Part shown: piece by piece, positions 7,861 to 16,103 of the stretch | Layout: each line of letters opens with the position of its first letter | Numbering within the stretch: the stretch's first letter is position 1 | The notes under the pieces: model-generated | Databases searched by the model: none | The model's input: only the letters and a program-made list of their open reading frames with translations | What the model was told of the DNA's origin: nothing | Translations under genes and position numbers: made by a program | Assembly (NCBI GenBank): GCA_026392455.1 | Contig: JAPLCB010000008.1 | Coordinates: forward strand, 248,001 to 312,000 | DNA: 64,000 nucleotides | Reading direction: 5' to 3' | Source of the DNA: Propionibacteriales bacterium | GTDB lineage: Bacteria; Actinomycetota; Actinomycetes; Propionibacteriales; Nocardioidaceae

Positions 7861-9395
7861 GTCGGCGCGGGCGACTCCTCGCTCAACGTTGATGCAGCTG
7901 AGACAGCACCCCAGGGTCCGGCATCGAAGGCTTTGTCATCCTGGTCGCCCTCGCCCTCGACCTCGGTAGAGGTGGGTTCACCCTGCAGATCTGCGTCCGT
8001 CGACCCTGCGTCTGGAGCCATGACCAGAGCGCGTTCATCGTCCCCCAAGGGGGACTCCGTAGTCGGATCATCCTGCGACGAAAGCGCTGTGGAAACCAGT
8101 GACGCAGGAACACCCGTCGGGAGCTCCGGTTCGTCGCGAAGCTTGGGCGGCGCCGCCGACCACGGCTTCAACTGCTGAAGAACCTGCTGATAGAAGTCGT
8201 CGACCGAGTCGATGACTGAGTCGATGAAGCCACCCCTACCTCGGCCGCGCTTGGAACCCATGTTCGACGCGCTCGCGACGCGGAACCCACGCACGTCCTT
8301 CGTCGGATCGATGATTAGAACGGATGGATCGTCGCGCACCACGCCAAGAAGTTCTGAAGCTCCTTGGCCGCGCTGGTTGGCAACGAAGGCCTCGACGCGG
8401 ACAGACCCCGGCGCTTCCTTTAGTTGCCTCGTCAGCCAGTTGACCCGGGTTGCGGGGCGGCCTGTCTTCGGAGACTCCAGGTCGACCTGACAGGTGACCT
8501 TGGACGACCGGAGGTCGGCAGTGATCTGAATGTCTCCAACGGTGCCGGGCACTCGGATGAACCCAGACAAGGTGCCTTGGCCAACGAGTTCCACCTTCAG
8601 GGCCGCGGCTCGCAGGGCCGGGTCTGCTGACTCCTTGCGGTTGAGCTGATGTGTTACCTCCGTGCCAAGTCTGCGGCCGAGGTGGAGGGCTGTGTATCGG
8701 AGCATCGCGTCGAATCGAGACGTGACTCCGGCGATCGTTGAATCCGTTGCGCGAAGAGTGCCGGCCGCGACTGCCTCGCGAAGCGTGACCCAGTCAGGGC
8801 CCATGTCGTCGAAGTCGAGCGCGCCCGACTTGGGGTGCTCGAGGTATCTGATGAGCTCGCCCAGAATCCACGCCTGATCCGGGTCGGCCACGCCGCGATG
8901 CTCTTTTTGCATCACCGCCTGGGAAAGCACGTGCGACCAAGACAAGTGGTGCAACTGGACGCGCTTGAGCTTGCGCTTATCAATCCCAACTGTTGGGTGC
9001 AGTACCGGGTTTGCGGGAATCTCGTTACTGATCGTAATGAGGGAGTCGAACCCCTCGCCACGGGCAATGTCGAGGTAAGCCTCCAACTGAGGAGCGAGAA
9101 GGTCGTTCTTTCCGGTCTTCACCTCGACGAGAGCCGTCCAAGTCTTTGCCCCGCGCTTGGCGCGAATGAGGCCATCGGGACGGTAGTCACGCTCTCCGAG
9201 TTTGAACGGCACCTCGATGAAGCATTCGATCGTGCCGGCCGGCGCGCCGAAAGGAGCGAGGAGTGTGCGGTTGAACTCCTTGACGGCCATCAACACGGCG
9301 AGCAAGGCGGACGTAGCCCGTCGCTCCTGCTCCTCAGCCCCGGAAATGCCGGAGGTCGGGATCAACCGGGCACTGTGCCACGACTCTTCAGACAT
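7827..9395 (-). CDS. PD-(D/E)XK nuclease-like hypothetical protein
   Basis: 522 residues, ATG start with GAGAGGTG just upstream. The N-terminal third has a restriction-endonuclease-like core: a possible Glu61, Asp74 in YRPDGLI, Glu91-Val-Lys93 in ALVEVKTGK, and Gln103 in PQLEAYLDIA, the pattern of a PD-(D/E)XK nuclease. The middle part (about 200-390) is a mixed alpha/beta region containing RVNWLTRQLKEAP. The last ~110 residues are acidic and low-complexity. I do not recognise a named system. Its place within the island and the nuclease core suggest a defence or DNA-processing role, but no partner gene is adjacent on the same strand. Confidence 0.65.
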   Translation of the reverse strand: MSEESWHSARLIPTSGISGAEEQERRATSALLAVLMAVKEFNRTLLAPFGAPAGTIECFIEVPFKLGERDYRPDGLIRAKRGAKTWTALVEVKTGKNDLLAPQLEAYLDIARGEGFDSLITISNEIPANPVLHPTVGIDKRKLKRVQLHHLSWSHVLSQAVMQKEHRGVADPDQAWILGELIRYLEHPKSGALDFDDMGPDWVTLREAVAAGTLRATDSTIAGVTSRFDAMLRYTALHLGRRLGTEVTHQLNRKESADPALRAAALKVELVGQGTLSGFIRVPGTVGDIQITADLRSSKVTCQVDLESPKTGRPATRVNWLTRQLKEAPGSVRVEAFVANQRGQGASELLGVVRDDPSVLIIDPTKDVRGFRVASASNMGSKRGRGRGGFIDSVIDSVDDFYQQVLQQLKPWSAAPPKLRDEPELPTGVPASLVSTALSSQDDPTTESPLGDDERALVMAPDAGSTDADLQGEPTSTEVEGEGDQDDKAFDAGPWGAVSAASTLSEESPAPTQSAWSAPESR

Positions 9396-9628
9396 CGTTC
9401 ACCTCTCGTCGACTACCCCCGACCAACGAACATAGACCTGGCTCCCGACGCGTGGCGGCGAAACGACTCTGGCGAGTCCCGCAAAGTCGGCTACCGGCCT
9501 AGAGCAGTGGCCGCGTCATTCCGCCGCTACTGACGCGCGAAGCCCGAGACTGTGGTTGCCGCCCTGGGGTTGCCTTGGCGATCCCTCGCCGAGCGTCATT
9601 GAGGTTCACCGCAGAACTCCTGAACGTT

Positions 9629-9681
9629 GACCCCGCCACTGGCCACCACCCCGCAGATCGCTGCCCTGAAGCAAGACCCCC
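9629..9681. repeat. attR-like direct repeat of tRNA-Phe 3' end
   Basis: Matches 515-567 at 48 of 53 bases with an 18-base perfect core that includes the acceptor 3' strand and CCA. The rest of the tRNA is absent, as expected for the distal att copy of an island inserted at a tRNA 3' end. Confidence 0.7.
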
Positions 9682-9700
9682 CTTTCGCGCCGCGAGAGGG
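9680..9700 (+). terminator. Hairpin next to attR, possible relic of the original tRNA terminator
   Basis: CCCTTTCGC (9680-9688) pairs with GCGAGAGGG (9692-9700) with one wobble and a three-base loop. There is no T-tract. Its position mirrors the tRNA-Phe terminator. Confidence 0.4.
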
Positions 9701-9870
9701 ATCGCTGCGTGGAAGGCGGTGCGTGCTGCCGCCGGCCGCTCACCGATCCGCGCCGCCGAAGAACCGCACCGAGGCACCCGACGCGTCCGGGTTTACCGGC
9801 CAACGACCCACCTGACCCGTACGATTCACCGCAGAACGACCAACACCAGCACCGGTCGTCAGCCACGGGG

Positions 9871-11220
9871 GTGAGCATGCAGAGCGTCGACTTCTTCGAC
9901 GACCGCGACGACGTCGCCCTGCTTGAAGGCGCCCGAGCCGGGGACAGCCGCTGCGCCGACGTCCTGTGGGTCCGGGTCAGACCGGCAGCACTGCTCGCGG
10001 CCCGTGGCATCGCCGCCAACCAGCACGACGCCGAGGACCTGGCCTCCGAGGCGATGACCAAGGTGTTCGCAGCGATCGCCCGGGGTCAGGGCCCTTCGGA
10101 GTCGGTGCTGCCCTACCTCTACACCACCATGCGTAACCTGCACATCAGCGCGCTGCGTCGCCAGGCGCGGGTGGGTACGCCGCTGGAGCTCGACGAGCAG
10201 CGGGTGCTGAACCTGGTCGTCGAGGAACCGGACGCGATCGAGTCCGAGCTGGTCACCCGGGCCTTCAAGAACTTGCCGGCCCGCTGGCGCTACGTGCTCT
10301 GGGCCGGACTGGTCGAGGGACGCAGCGGGGGCGAGGTCGCCGACGTGCTCGGCATCAAGCCCGCGGCCGTGCACGCTCTCAAGGCCCGCGCCCTCGAGGG
10401 CCTGCGACAGCAGTACCTGACTGAGCACGCCCAGCTCAGCGAGGAGCAGGAGTGCGCCGCGGTGCACCGGGTCCTGGCCTCGCTCGCGCGCGGTCGCACC
10501 CGCAGGTCGACCGACCTGACCCAGGTCTGGCGACACCTGCGCGCCTGCGAGCACTGCGCCGAGGGCTACCGCGAGATCACCGCGATCAACAACCGGATCG
10601 GCGTCCTGCTCGGCCCGGCAGCGGCCACCCTGGTCGGCTTCGCACCGCACCAGCCCGGCGCCGCCCTGCTGAGTGCCCTCCGGCTGCCGGTAGAGGCCAG
10701 CAAGGTCGTCGCCGCGGCCGGGTTCGCCGGAGCGGTCGCGGTCGCCGGGACAGTCCTGACCCTCCAGGACCAGCCTGCACCGGCAGCAGCCTCCACCGCA
10801 CCGGCGTCCGCAGCGACCGGCACGAGCACGCCCTCGGGGACCTCGGGCGCCGGAACCCCGGTCCGACGTCCGACGCCGGCACGACAGCCCTCCCCGGGCT
10901 CCGCGGGCACAGCAGCCCCGGCCTGCCGACCGGTCGACCTCGCAACCAGGACGACCGTCTTCCCGCGTCTGAGCGTGGAAGCCCTGCACCCCCGGACCAC
11001 CGGCGAGATCGCCGAGAAGGTTGCCGACAGCGCTCGCACCGCGCACCCGTGCACCGTGGGAGTGCCCAGCAGCTCGGAGCACGCCGACAGGATCACGGAC
11101 CTGGTGGCGCCCCCGAGCGTCGAGGACCGGGTCTCGCTGCGAGGCTCGTTCAAGCCACCCGTTCCGGAGCCCGCACTCCCGACGCTCGTCGCGCCGGACC
11201 CGGTCCTGCTCCAGCCGTAG
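9871..11220 (+). CDS. Sigma-70 family factor fused to zinc-finger motif and membrane anchor
   Basis: 449 residues from GTG 9871 (GGGG directly upstream); ATG at 9877 is an alternative. Region 2 spans about 30-95 (HDAEDLASEAMTKVF, LYTTMRNLHI) and region 4 about 130-185 (LPARWRYVLW, GGEVADVLGIKPAAVHALK), as in ECF sigma factors. It is followed by HLRACEHC (His222, Cys226, Cys229), the HxxxCxxC zinc motif of anti-sigma factors, a hydrophobic segment (279-298) and a long Pro/Ala/Thr-rich tail ending in a small Cys-containing domain. This looks like a sigma factor carrying its own anti-sigma and sensor part in one chain, tethered to the membrane. No separate anti-sigma gene is adjacent. Targets are unknown. 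Confidence 0.8.
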   Translation: MSMQSVDFFDDRDDVALLEGARAGDSRCADVLWVRVRPAALLAARGIAANQHDAEDLASEAMTKVFAAIARGQGPSESVLPYLYTTMRNLHISALRRQARVGTPLELDEQRVLNLVVEEPDAIESELVTRAFKNLPARWRYVLWAGLVEGRSGGEVADVLGIKPAAVHALKARALEGLRQQYLTEHAQLSEEQECAAVHRVLASLARGRTRRSTDLTQVWRHLRACEHCAEGYREITAINNRIGVLLGPAAATLVGFAPHQPGAALLSALRLPVEASKVVAAAGFAGAVAVAGTVLTLQDQPAPAAASTAPASAATGTSTPSGTSGAGTPVRRPTPARQPSPGSAGTAAPACRPVDLATRTTVFPRLSVEALHPRTTGEIAEKVADSARTAHPCTVGVPSSSEHADRITDLVAPPSVEDRVSLRGSFKPPVPEPALPTLVAPDPVLLQP

Positions 11221-11295
11221 AACGCGGGCTAGACCTTTTCCTCAGGTCGGCGTGAGGAAGGCCGATCTGAGGCGTCTCTCTAGCGGGAGAAAACC

Positions 11296-11346
11296 GTCCT
11301 GCTACCCGACCAGCGCATGAACCCCTGGTTGGTCGGGTAGCAGGAC
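11296..11346. terminator. Strong inverted repeat after the sigma factor gene
   Basis: Seventeen perfect base pairs (11296-11312 with 11330-11346; arm GTCCTGCTACCCGACCA) around a 17-base loop. It lies 76 bases after the sigma stop. There is no T-tract. Terminator is the simplest reading; a mobile-element end is less likely because nothing adjacent resembles a transposase. Confidence 0.6.
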
Positions 11347-11382
11347 TCCGGAACACCACGTTGAACCCCTCGGGAGGGCCAG

Positions 11383-11583
11383 ATGGTCGCGCAGTTCACC
11401 AAGGCGCTCAGACGCCGTAGCGCAGCACGACGACGCGCGCACGACACCTTGTCGACCCCGGACGGGAACGCGATCCCGATCTGGCAGTCCGAGGCGACCG
11501 ATCCGGTGGCCCACCTGGCTGTCGTCTTCGACCAGCTCCCCGGCCGCCGGCGCTCGTTGAAGGGCAAGCACCGCGTCTCCTGA
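11383..11583 (+). CDS. Small basic hypothetical protein
   Basis: 66 residues beginning at an ATG four bases after GGGAGGG, a strong ribosome site. The N-terminus is highly basic (LRRRSAARRRA) and the C-terminus ends in RRRSLKGKHRVS. No family recognised. It lies alone between the hairpin and the monooxygenase gene, 57 bases upstream of the latter. Confidence 0.5.
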   Translation: MVAQFTKALRRRSAARRRAHDTLSTPDGNAIPIWQSEATDPVAHLAVVFDQLPGRRRSLKGKHRVS

Positions 11584-11640
11584 GGCTCGCCAGCGACACA
11601 ACCGTTCCCTGCGCGCCGCCACGGCACTACGGTGGCACCC

Positions 11641-13134
11641 ATGACGCCCCAGACCCAGGTCCCGAACGTCGAGGTCATCGTGATCGGAGGCGGTTTCTCC
11701 GGGATCGGAGCCGCCATCCTCCTCGACAAGGCCGGCTTCCCCGACTACCTCGTCCTCGAGGAGGGCGACGGCGTCGGCGGGGCGTGGCACTGGAACACGT
11801 ATCCCGGCGTCGCGGTCGACATTCCTTCGTTCAGCTACCAGTTCTCCTTCGAGAAGCTCAGTACCTGGAGCCGGGTGTACGCGCCCGGCACCGAGCTGAA
11901 GGGGTACGCCGAGCACTGCGTCGCGAAGTACGGGCTCGCCGACCGGATCCGGCTCAACAGCGCGGTGGTCAGCACCGCGTACGACGACGACACCGCGCTG
12001 TGGACGGTCACCACCGCCCAGGGCGACGAGATCACCACCCGGTTCGTCGTCAACGCCACCGGCGTCCTGACCAAGCCCAAGCCGCCGACCATCCCGGGCC
12101 TGGACAGCTTCGCCGGCGAGACCGTGCACACAGCGCGCTGGGACCACGATCTCGACCTGCGCGGCAAACGGGTCGGGGTGATCGGCACCGGCGCCTCAGC
12201 GGTCCAGCTGATCCCCGCGATCGTCGACGAGACTGCCCATGTCACCGTCTTCCAGCGCACCGCCATCTGGTGCCTGCCGAAGCCCGACGCCCCGATCGCC
12301 GGACTCGGGCGCGCCGTCCTCGGCTGGGTCCCCGGCGCCAAGGCGCTGACCCGCCTCGCCAGCCAGACGTACGTCGAGCTCACGTTCCCGTTGGCCGCGC
12401 ACTTCCACAACCCGCTGCACCTGGCGACCTCGGGAGAGAAGCTCGCCCGCAAGGCGCTGCGCGACCAGGTCACCGACCCGGTCGTGCGCGAGAAGCTCAC
12501 CCCGAAGTACGCCGTCGGCTGCAAGCGGCCCAGCTTCCACAACTCGTACCTCGCGACGTTCAACCGCGACGACGTCTACCTCGAGACCGACTCCATCGAG
12601 GAGATCACGGCGACCGGGGTCCGGACGGCGACCGGCACCGAGCACCCCCTCGACGTCCTGGTCCTCGCGACCGGCTTCAAGGTGTTCGAGCGCGACAACA
12701 TGCCCGGTTTCCCGTGCACCAGCCGCGGGGTCGACCTCGGCGACTGGTGGGTCAAGAACCGCGCCCAGGCCTACGAGGGAGTCAGCGTCCCCGGGTTCCC
12801 CAACCTGTTCTCGATCCTCGGCCCGTACGGCTACAACGGCTCGTCGTACTTCAACCTGATCGAGACCCAGATGGCGCACATCACCCGCTGCCTGACCGAG
12901 GCCCGGCGCCGCGGGGCCGCGGTGGTCGAGGTGAAGCAGGAGGCCAACGACCAGTACTTCGCCAAGATGCTCGCTCGCCGACCGCGGCAGGTCTTCACCG
13001 AGGAGTCGTGCAGCGTCTCGAACAGCTACTACTTCGACGAGAACGGCGACACCCCGTTCCGTCCGAGCACCACCCTGGAGACGATGTGGCGGGCCGGGCA
13101 CTTCCCGCTCGCCGACTACGAGTTCGTGTCCTGA
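11641..13134 (+). CDS. Flavin-containing monooxygenase, Baeyer-Villiger type
   Basis: 497 residues from ATG 11641. The FAD-binding GGGFSG lies at 16-21, followed by GAWHWNTYPGVAVD. The Baeyer-Villiger fingerprint FxGxxxHxxxW(P/D) is present as FAGETVHTARWD near 157-168, and the NADPH-binding GVIGTGASAVQ follows. Such enzymes insert oxygen next to ketones using FAD and NADPH, converting ketones to esters or lactones in catabolism. Substrate cannot be told from sequence. It is transcribed alone, tail-to-tail with the metalloprotease gene seven bases away. Confidence 0.88.
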   Translation: MTPQTQVPNVEVIVIGGGFSGIGAAILLDKAGFPDYLVLEEGDGVGGAWHWNTYPGVAVDIPSFSYQFSFEKLSTWSRVYAPGTELKGYAEHCVAKYGLADRIRLNSAVVSTAYDDDTALWTVTTAQGDEITTRFVVNATGVLTKPKPPTIPGLDSFAGETVHTARWDHDLDLRGKRVGVIGTGASAVQLIPAIVDETAHVTVFQRTAIWCLPKPDAPIAGLGRAVLGWVPGAKALTRLASQTYVELTFPLAAHFHNPLHLATSGEKLARKALRDQVTDPVVREKLTPKYAVGCKRPSFHNSYLATFNRDDVYLETDSIEEITATGVRTATGTEHPLDVLVLATGFKVFERDNMPGFPCTSRGVDLGDWWVKNRAQAYEGVSVPGFPNLFSILGPYGYNGSSYFNLIETQMAHITRCLTEARRRGAAVVEVKQEANDQYFAKMLARRPRQVFTEESCSVSNSYYFDENGDTPFRPSTTLETMWRAGHFPLADYEFVS

Positions 13135-13140
13135 GCCGCG

Positions 13141-13899
13141 TCACCCGCAGTCGATCGAGCCGACCGCCGCGAGTCCGCGCAGGTCGCCCGGCCCGTAGCT
13201 GGTCCGACCCGCGCTGACGGCGTTCATCAGCTCACCCCGGTCGTCGACGTGGTCCAGGCCCACCAGGTGGCCGAACTCGTGCAACAGGATCGCCAGCTGA
13301 TCGGCCCGACCGTCGTCGGTGGCATCGATCTCGGCGAAGGCCTCGGAGTCGAGGGTGATCCCGCCGGTGACGTAGCGCTCGATGCCGCCGCCGTCCGGGA
13401 CCGCGACGCTGCCGCCGACCCCGGCAACCCGGCCGGCGAGAGCGTCGACCTCGTCCGCCGTCGCCCAGCTGACCAGGACGGGCGACGCCTTGGGTTGACC
13501 CAGGATCACCGGGACGGTCTCGCCCTCCCAGCGGGGCCGGGCACCGGTCTGGCCGCGGTAGTCGAACCGCAGTCCGGTAGCGCCCTCGACGATCGCGATC
13601 GCCCGCATCACCAGCTCGAGGCTGCCGGGCGGCGCACCGGCCAGGTTGACCCGCAGGGGGATCCGCTGGCACGGGTCGTAGCCGACGGGAACGTCCGGGT
13701 CGCCGGCCTGGGTGGCCAGGAACGCGTACGGGCCGGTACCCGAGGGGTCGGGCGCGTCGGCGAACCGTTCCGGGCCGAGGCCGACCACGTCACGCAGCCC
13801 GGACGGGAGCAACGACGGGACCGCTACCACCATCCCGACGGCAGCAGCCAGGGCCACGACGCCGGCGATCAGACCTGTCCTGTCCACCTGGCCGCTCAT
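13141..13899 (-). CDS. Membrane-anchored or secreted matrixin-like metalloprotease
   Basis: 252 residues. The N-terminus has one hydrophobic segment (LIAGVVALAAAVGMVVAVPSL) acting as signal or anchor. The zinc motif HEFGHLVGLDH begins at 207 and a Met-turn-like ELMNA follows at about 224, the metzincin/matrixin pattern with catalytic Glu208. The protease domain would face outside the membrane. The ATG at 13899 is chosen because it directly precedes the hydrophobic segment. The upstream small membrane protein gene on the same strand ends 43 bases before, so the two may be co-transcribed. Confidence 0.78.
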   Translation of the reverse strand: MSGQVDRTGLIAGVVALAAAVGMVVAVPSLLPSGLRDVVGLGPERFADAPDPSGTGPYAFLATQAGDPDVPVGYDPCQRIPLRVNLAGAPPGSLELVMRAIAIVEGATGLRFDYRGQTGARPRWEGETVPVILGQPKASPVLVSWATADEVDALAGRVAGVGGSVAVPDGGGIERYVTGGITLDSEAFAEIDATDDGRADQLAILLHEFGHLVGLDHVDDRGELMNAVSAGRTSYGPGDLRGLAAVGSIDCG

Positions 13900-13942
13900 G
13901 GGTGCCAGGATAGGTGGCACGTCGACACCGACGGGCCGGCGT

Positions 13943-14164
13943 TCAGTCCAGGACGGTGACCGAGCCGACCCGGTAGAGCCGCAGGGCCAGCGCAATTGCT
14001 GCCGGCGTCAGGATCATCGGGACCAGGAGCAGCAACCGGCCGGCGTCGTGCACAGCAGCGACACTGCCGTGCAGCCAGGCCGACCACACCTCGTCGTGAT
14101 AGGTCGTCAGGGTCTCGTCGCCGTCCCAGGACGCGACGTCGACCGCCTCGGGGCTCTCGTTCAT
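13943..14164 (-). CDS. Small membrane protein
   Basis: 73 residues from an ATG preceded by GGGAGGG. A polar, acidic N-terminus (about 35 residues) is followed by one hydrophobic segment (LLLLVPMILTPAAIALAL) and a short tail. Family not recognised. It is divergent from the patatin gene across a region with an inverted repeat and lies just upstream of the metalloprotease gene. Confidence 0.65.
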   Translation of the reverse strand: MNESPEAVDVASWDGDETLTTYHDEVWSAWLHGSVAAVHDAGRLLLLVPMILTPAAIALALRLYRVGSVTVLD

Positions 14165-14217
14165 GGTGGCCCTCCCTCTGGTCTCGTTGGGCTTGTACCA
14201 GACCCATCGACCAATCT

Positions 14218-14262
14218 ATGTCCGATATGTGCCCTTGGTCGGCAAATACTCAAATCGGACAT
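14218..14262. promoter_or_regulatory. Inverted repeat in divergent promoter region
   Basis: ATGTCCGAT (14218-14226) is repeated inverted as ATCGGACAT (14254-14262), nine perfect pairs separated by 27 bases, between divergent genes at 14164 and 14323. It may be two half-sites for a regulator. The protein is not known. Confidence 0.45.
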
Positions 14263-14322
14263 CTTCTGGCCGATGACTCTGGTGTGACCAAGGAAGGTTT
14301 CTCACCGGCGCAGGGAGGTGCC

Positions 14323-15222
14323 ATGAACCAGAACATGACCCCGAGAGACGTGTTCGTCCTCTCCGGTGGAGCAGCCCGCGGAGCAGTTCAGGTCGGCATG
14401 ATGCAGACCCTGCTCGAAGCCGGGATCACGCCCTCAGGCCTGGTCGGAACCTCGGTCGGCGCGCTGAACGCCGCCTTCATGGGATGGCGGCCCGACCGCG
14501 ACCGCGTCGACGAGCTGGCCGAACGCTGGCAACGACTGACCACCAAGGACATCTTCCCCGGTGGGAACTGGGCCCGGCTGGCCCACCTGGCCCAGCGGCA
14601 CTCGTACCTCTTCTCCTCGGACGCCCTGCAGTCGCTGATCCAGGCCTGGATCCCGGTGAGCCGGCTGGAGGACCTCCCGACCCCGGTCCGGGTGACCACC
14701 ACGCCGCTGGCCAGTGCAGCGGTCGCCTACCACGACAGTGGCCCGATCGAGCGGCTGCTGCTCGCCTCCGCCGCCGTGCCCGGGGTGTTCGCTCCGGTCG
14801 TGCTGGCCGACGCCGAAGGGCACACCGCGACCCACGTCGACGGCGGGGTCGCCGACCTGATCCCGGTTGCCGGAGCGTCGCACCTGAACCCGACCCGGGT
14901 CTTCGTGCTGGACGCCACCGTCCCGGCCCGGCTGCCGCACGCCCGCACGCCGATCGAGATCATCGTCGCCAGCCTCAGCGTGGCGATGCGCGCCCGAGCG
15001 ATCCCGGACCTCGGGGCAGGGGTGGAGATCCACCACTTGGTCGGACCCGATCTCGGCACCAGCATGACCGACTTCAGCCGCACGGCCGAGCACATCGCCC
15101 TGGGCCGCACGATCGCCGCCGAGCTGGTCGACCGGCTTGCCCGGGAGAGTGCCGACGGCCAGCGCGGCCAGCAGGACCACCGCCGCACCCACCGGTTCTG
15201 GGACCGCTTCCACGCAGCCTGA
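14323..15222 (+). CDS. Patatin-like phospholipase
   Basis: 299 residues, start ATG 14323 after GGGAGG. It has the oxyanion motif GGAARG (15-20), the nucleophile elbow GTSVG with Ser44, and DGG with Asp173, the Ser-Asp dyad of patatin-like acyl hydrolases. Such proteins cleave acyl chains from lipids. No signal peptide is visible, so it acts in the cytoplasm or at the membrane face. The C-terminal 30 residues are rich in Arg, Gln and His. It is monocistronic, followed 36 bases later by the enoyl-CoA hydratase gene. Confidence 0.88.
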   Translation: MNQNMTPRDVFVLSGGAARGAVQVGMMQTLLEAGITPSGLVGTSVGALNAAFMGWRPDRDRVDELAERWQRLTTKDIFPGGNWARLAHLAQRHSYLFSSDALQSLIQAWIPVSRLEDLPTPVRVTTTPLASAAVAYHDSGPIERLLLASAAVPGVFAPVVLADAEGHTATHVDGGVADLIPVAGASHLNPTRVFVLDATVPARLPHARTPIEIIVASLSVAMRARAIPDLGAGVEIHHLVGPDLGTSMTDFSRTAEHIALGRTIAAELVDRLARESADGQRGQQDHRRTHRFWDRFHAA

Positions 15223-15258
15223 TCGTCAGGTCCGGGGTTCGAGCGGTTGAATGACCCC

Positions 15259-16023
15259 ATGACGGTTCACTACGAGACCGAGGGCGACATCGCCGTCGTC
15301 ACGATCGACCGGCCCGAGGCGCGCAACGCCGTCGACGGTCCGACAGCCACGGCCCTCGCACAGGCGTTCCGCGCCTTCGACGCCGACGACACCCTCTCGG
15401 TCGCCATCCTGACCGGAGCACACGGGACGTTCTGCGCCGGCGCAGACCTCAAGGCCATCGGTACGCCGAACGGCAACCAGCTGGACCCGGTCGGGGACGG
15501 CCCGATGGGCCCGAGCCGGATGGACCTGAGCAAGCCGGTCATCGCCGCCATCGAGGGGCACGCGGTAGCCGGCGGGATCGAGCTCGCTCTGTGGTGCGAC
15601 CTCCGGGTCGCCGCCGCCGACGCGGTCCTGGGGGTCTTCTGCCGACGCTGGGGCGTCCCGCTGATCGACGGTGGAACGGTTCGGCTCCCCCGACTGATCG
15701 GTGAGTCACGGGCGATGGACCTGATCTTGACCGGGCGCGCCGTCGAGGCCGACGAGGCCCTCGCGATCGGCCTGGTCAACCGCGTCGTCGAACCCGGAGC
15801 AGCCCTGGACGCCGCTCGGACGCTGGCGACGCAGATCGCCGGATTCCCGCAGCTCTGCGTCCGCAGCGACCGGGCCAGCGCTCGCGGCCAGTGGGCCATG
15901 ACCGAAGCCGAGGCGATCACGGCCGAGTACGAGCACGGTCTCCCCACGGTCCTCGCCGAGGCGATCGACGGCGCAGCCCGGTTCGCCGGCGGCGCCGGGC
16001 GGCACGGGGCCTTCGAGAGCTGA
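15259..16023 (+). CDS. Enoyl-CoA hydratase/isomerase family protein
   Basis: 254 residues with the crotonase fold. The CoA oxyanion-hole segment is GTFCAGADLKAIG and the second signature is AAIEGHAVAGGIELALWCDL. The usual hydratase glutamates are not both evident (the second motif reads RRWGVPLIDGGTVRLPRLIG), so the reaction could be hydration, isomerisation or another crotonase chemistry. The ATG at 15259 fits the family's length. A strong terminator follows. Confidence 0.85.
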   Translation: MTVHYETEGDIAVVTIDRPEARNAVDGPTATALAQAFRAFDADDTLSVAILTGAHGTFCAGADLKAIGTPNGNQLDPVGDGPMGPSRMDLSKPVIAAIEGHAVAGGIELALWCDLRVAAADAVLGVFCRRWGVPLIDGGTVRLPRLIGESRAMDLILTGRAVEADEALAIGLVNRVVEPGAALDAARTLATQIAGFPQLCVRSDRASARGQWAMTEAEAITAEYEHGLPTVLAEAIDGAARFAGGAGRHGAFES

Positions 16024-16038
16024 CGCCCGGAACGCGTC

Positions 16039-16074
16039 GAGCCCGGCACTCCGTCAGGAGTGCCGGGCTCGTTC
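16039..16074. terminator. Bidirectional terminator
   Basis: GAGCCCGGCACTCC (16039-16052), loop GTCA, then the perfect complement (16057-16070): 14 bp. It lies between the convergent enoyl-CoA hydratase and bldC genes. Confidence 0.85.
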
Positions 16075-16103
16075 ACGCGGGTGTCGTGCTGAACGCCGTT
16101 CGG

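Larger units (their letters stand above)
515..9681. mobile_element. Putative tRNA-Phe-integrated defence island
   Basis: The segment is bounded by imperfect direct repeats of the tRNA-Phe 3' end. It holds a Hachiman pair, an FRG-domain protein, a PD-(D/E)XK protein and three orphans, none of which belongs to core metabolism, whereas the genes immediately to the right follow the general codon style of the rest of the window. Third codon positions inside (for example in hamA) accept A/T more often than in the flanking genes. No recombinase, relaxase or phage gene is visible, so the element is either a remnant or depends on an integrase encoded elsewhere. The five mismatches between the end repeats also suggest an old or composite insertion. 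Boundaries are inferred. Confidence 0.6.
9396..9870. other. Right end of the island and flank, no gene seen
   Basis: This 475-base stretch has no supported gene. It contains the attR-like repeat (9629-9681) and a hairpin at 9680-9700 placed relative to attR as the tRNA terminator is to attL. Confidence 0.6.

Noticed and set aside
515-9681. Integrase or phage structural genes inside the island
   Set aside because: All supported frames were read and none has tyrosine or serine recombinase, portal, terminase or capsid motifs.
11296-11346. Transposon terminal inverted repeats
   Set aside because: The arms are separated by only 17 bases and no transposase remnant is nearby.
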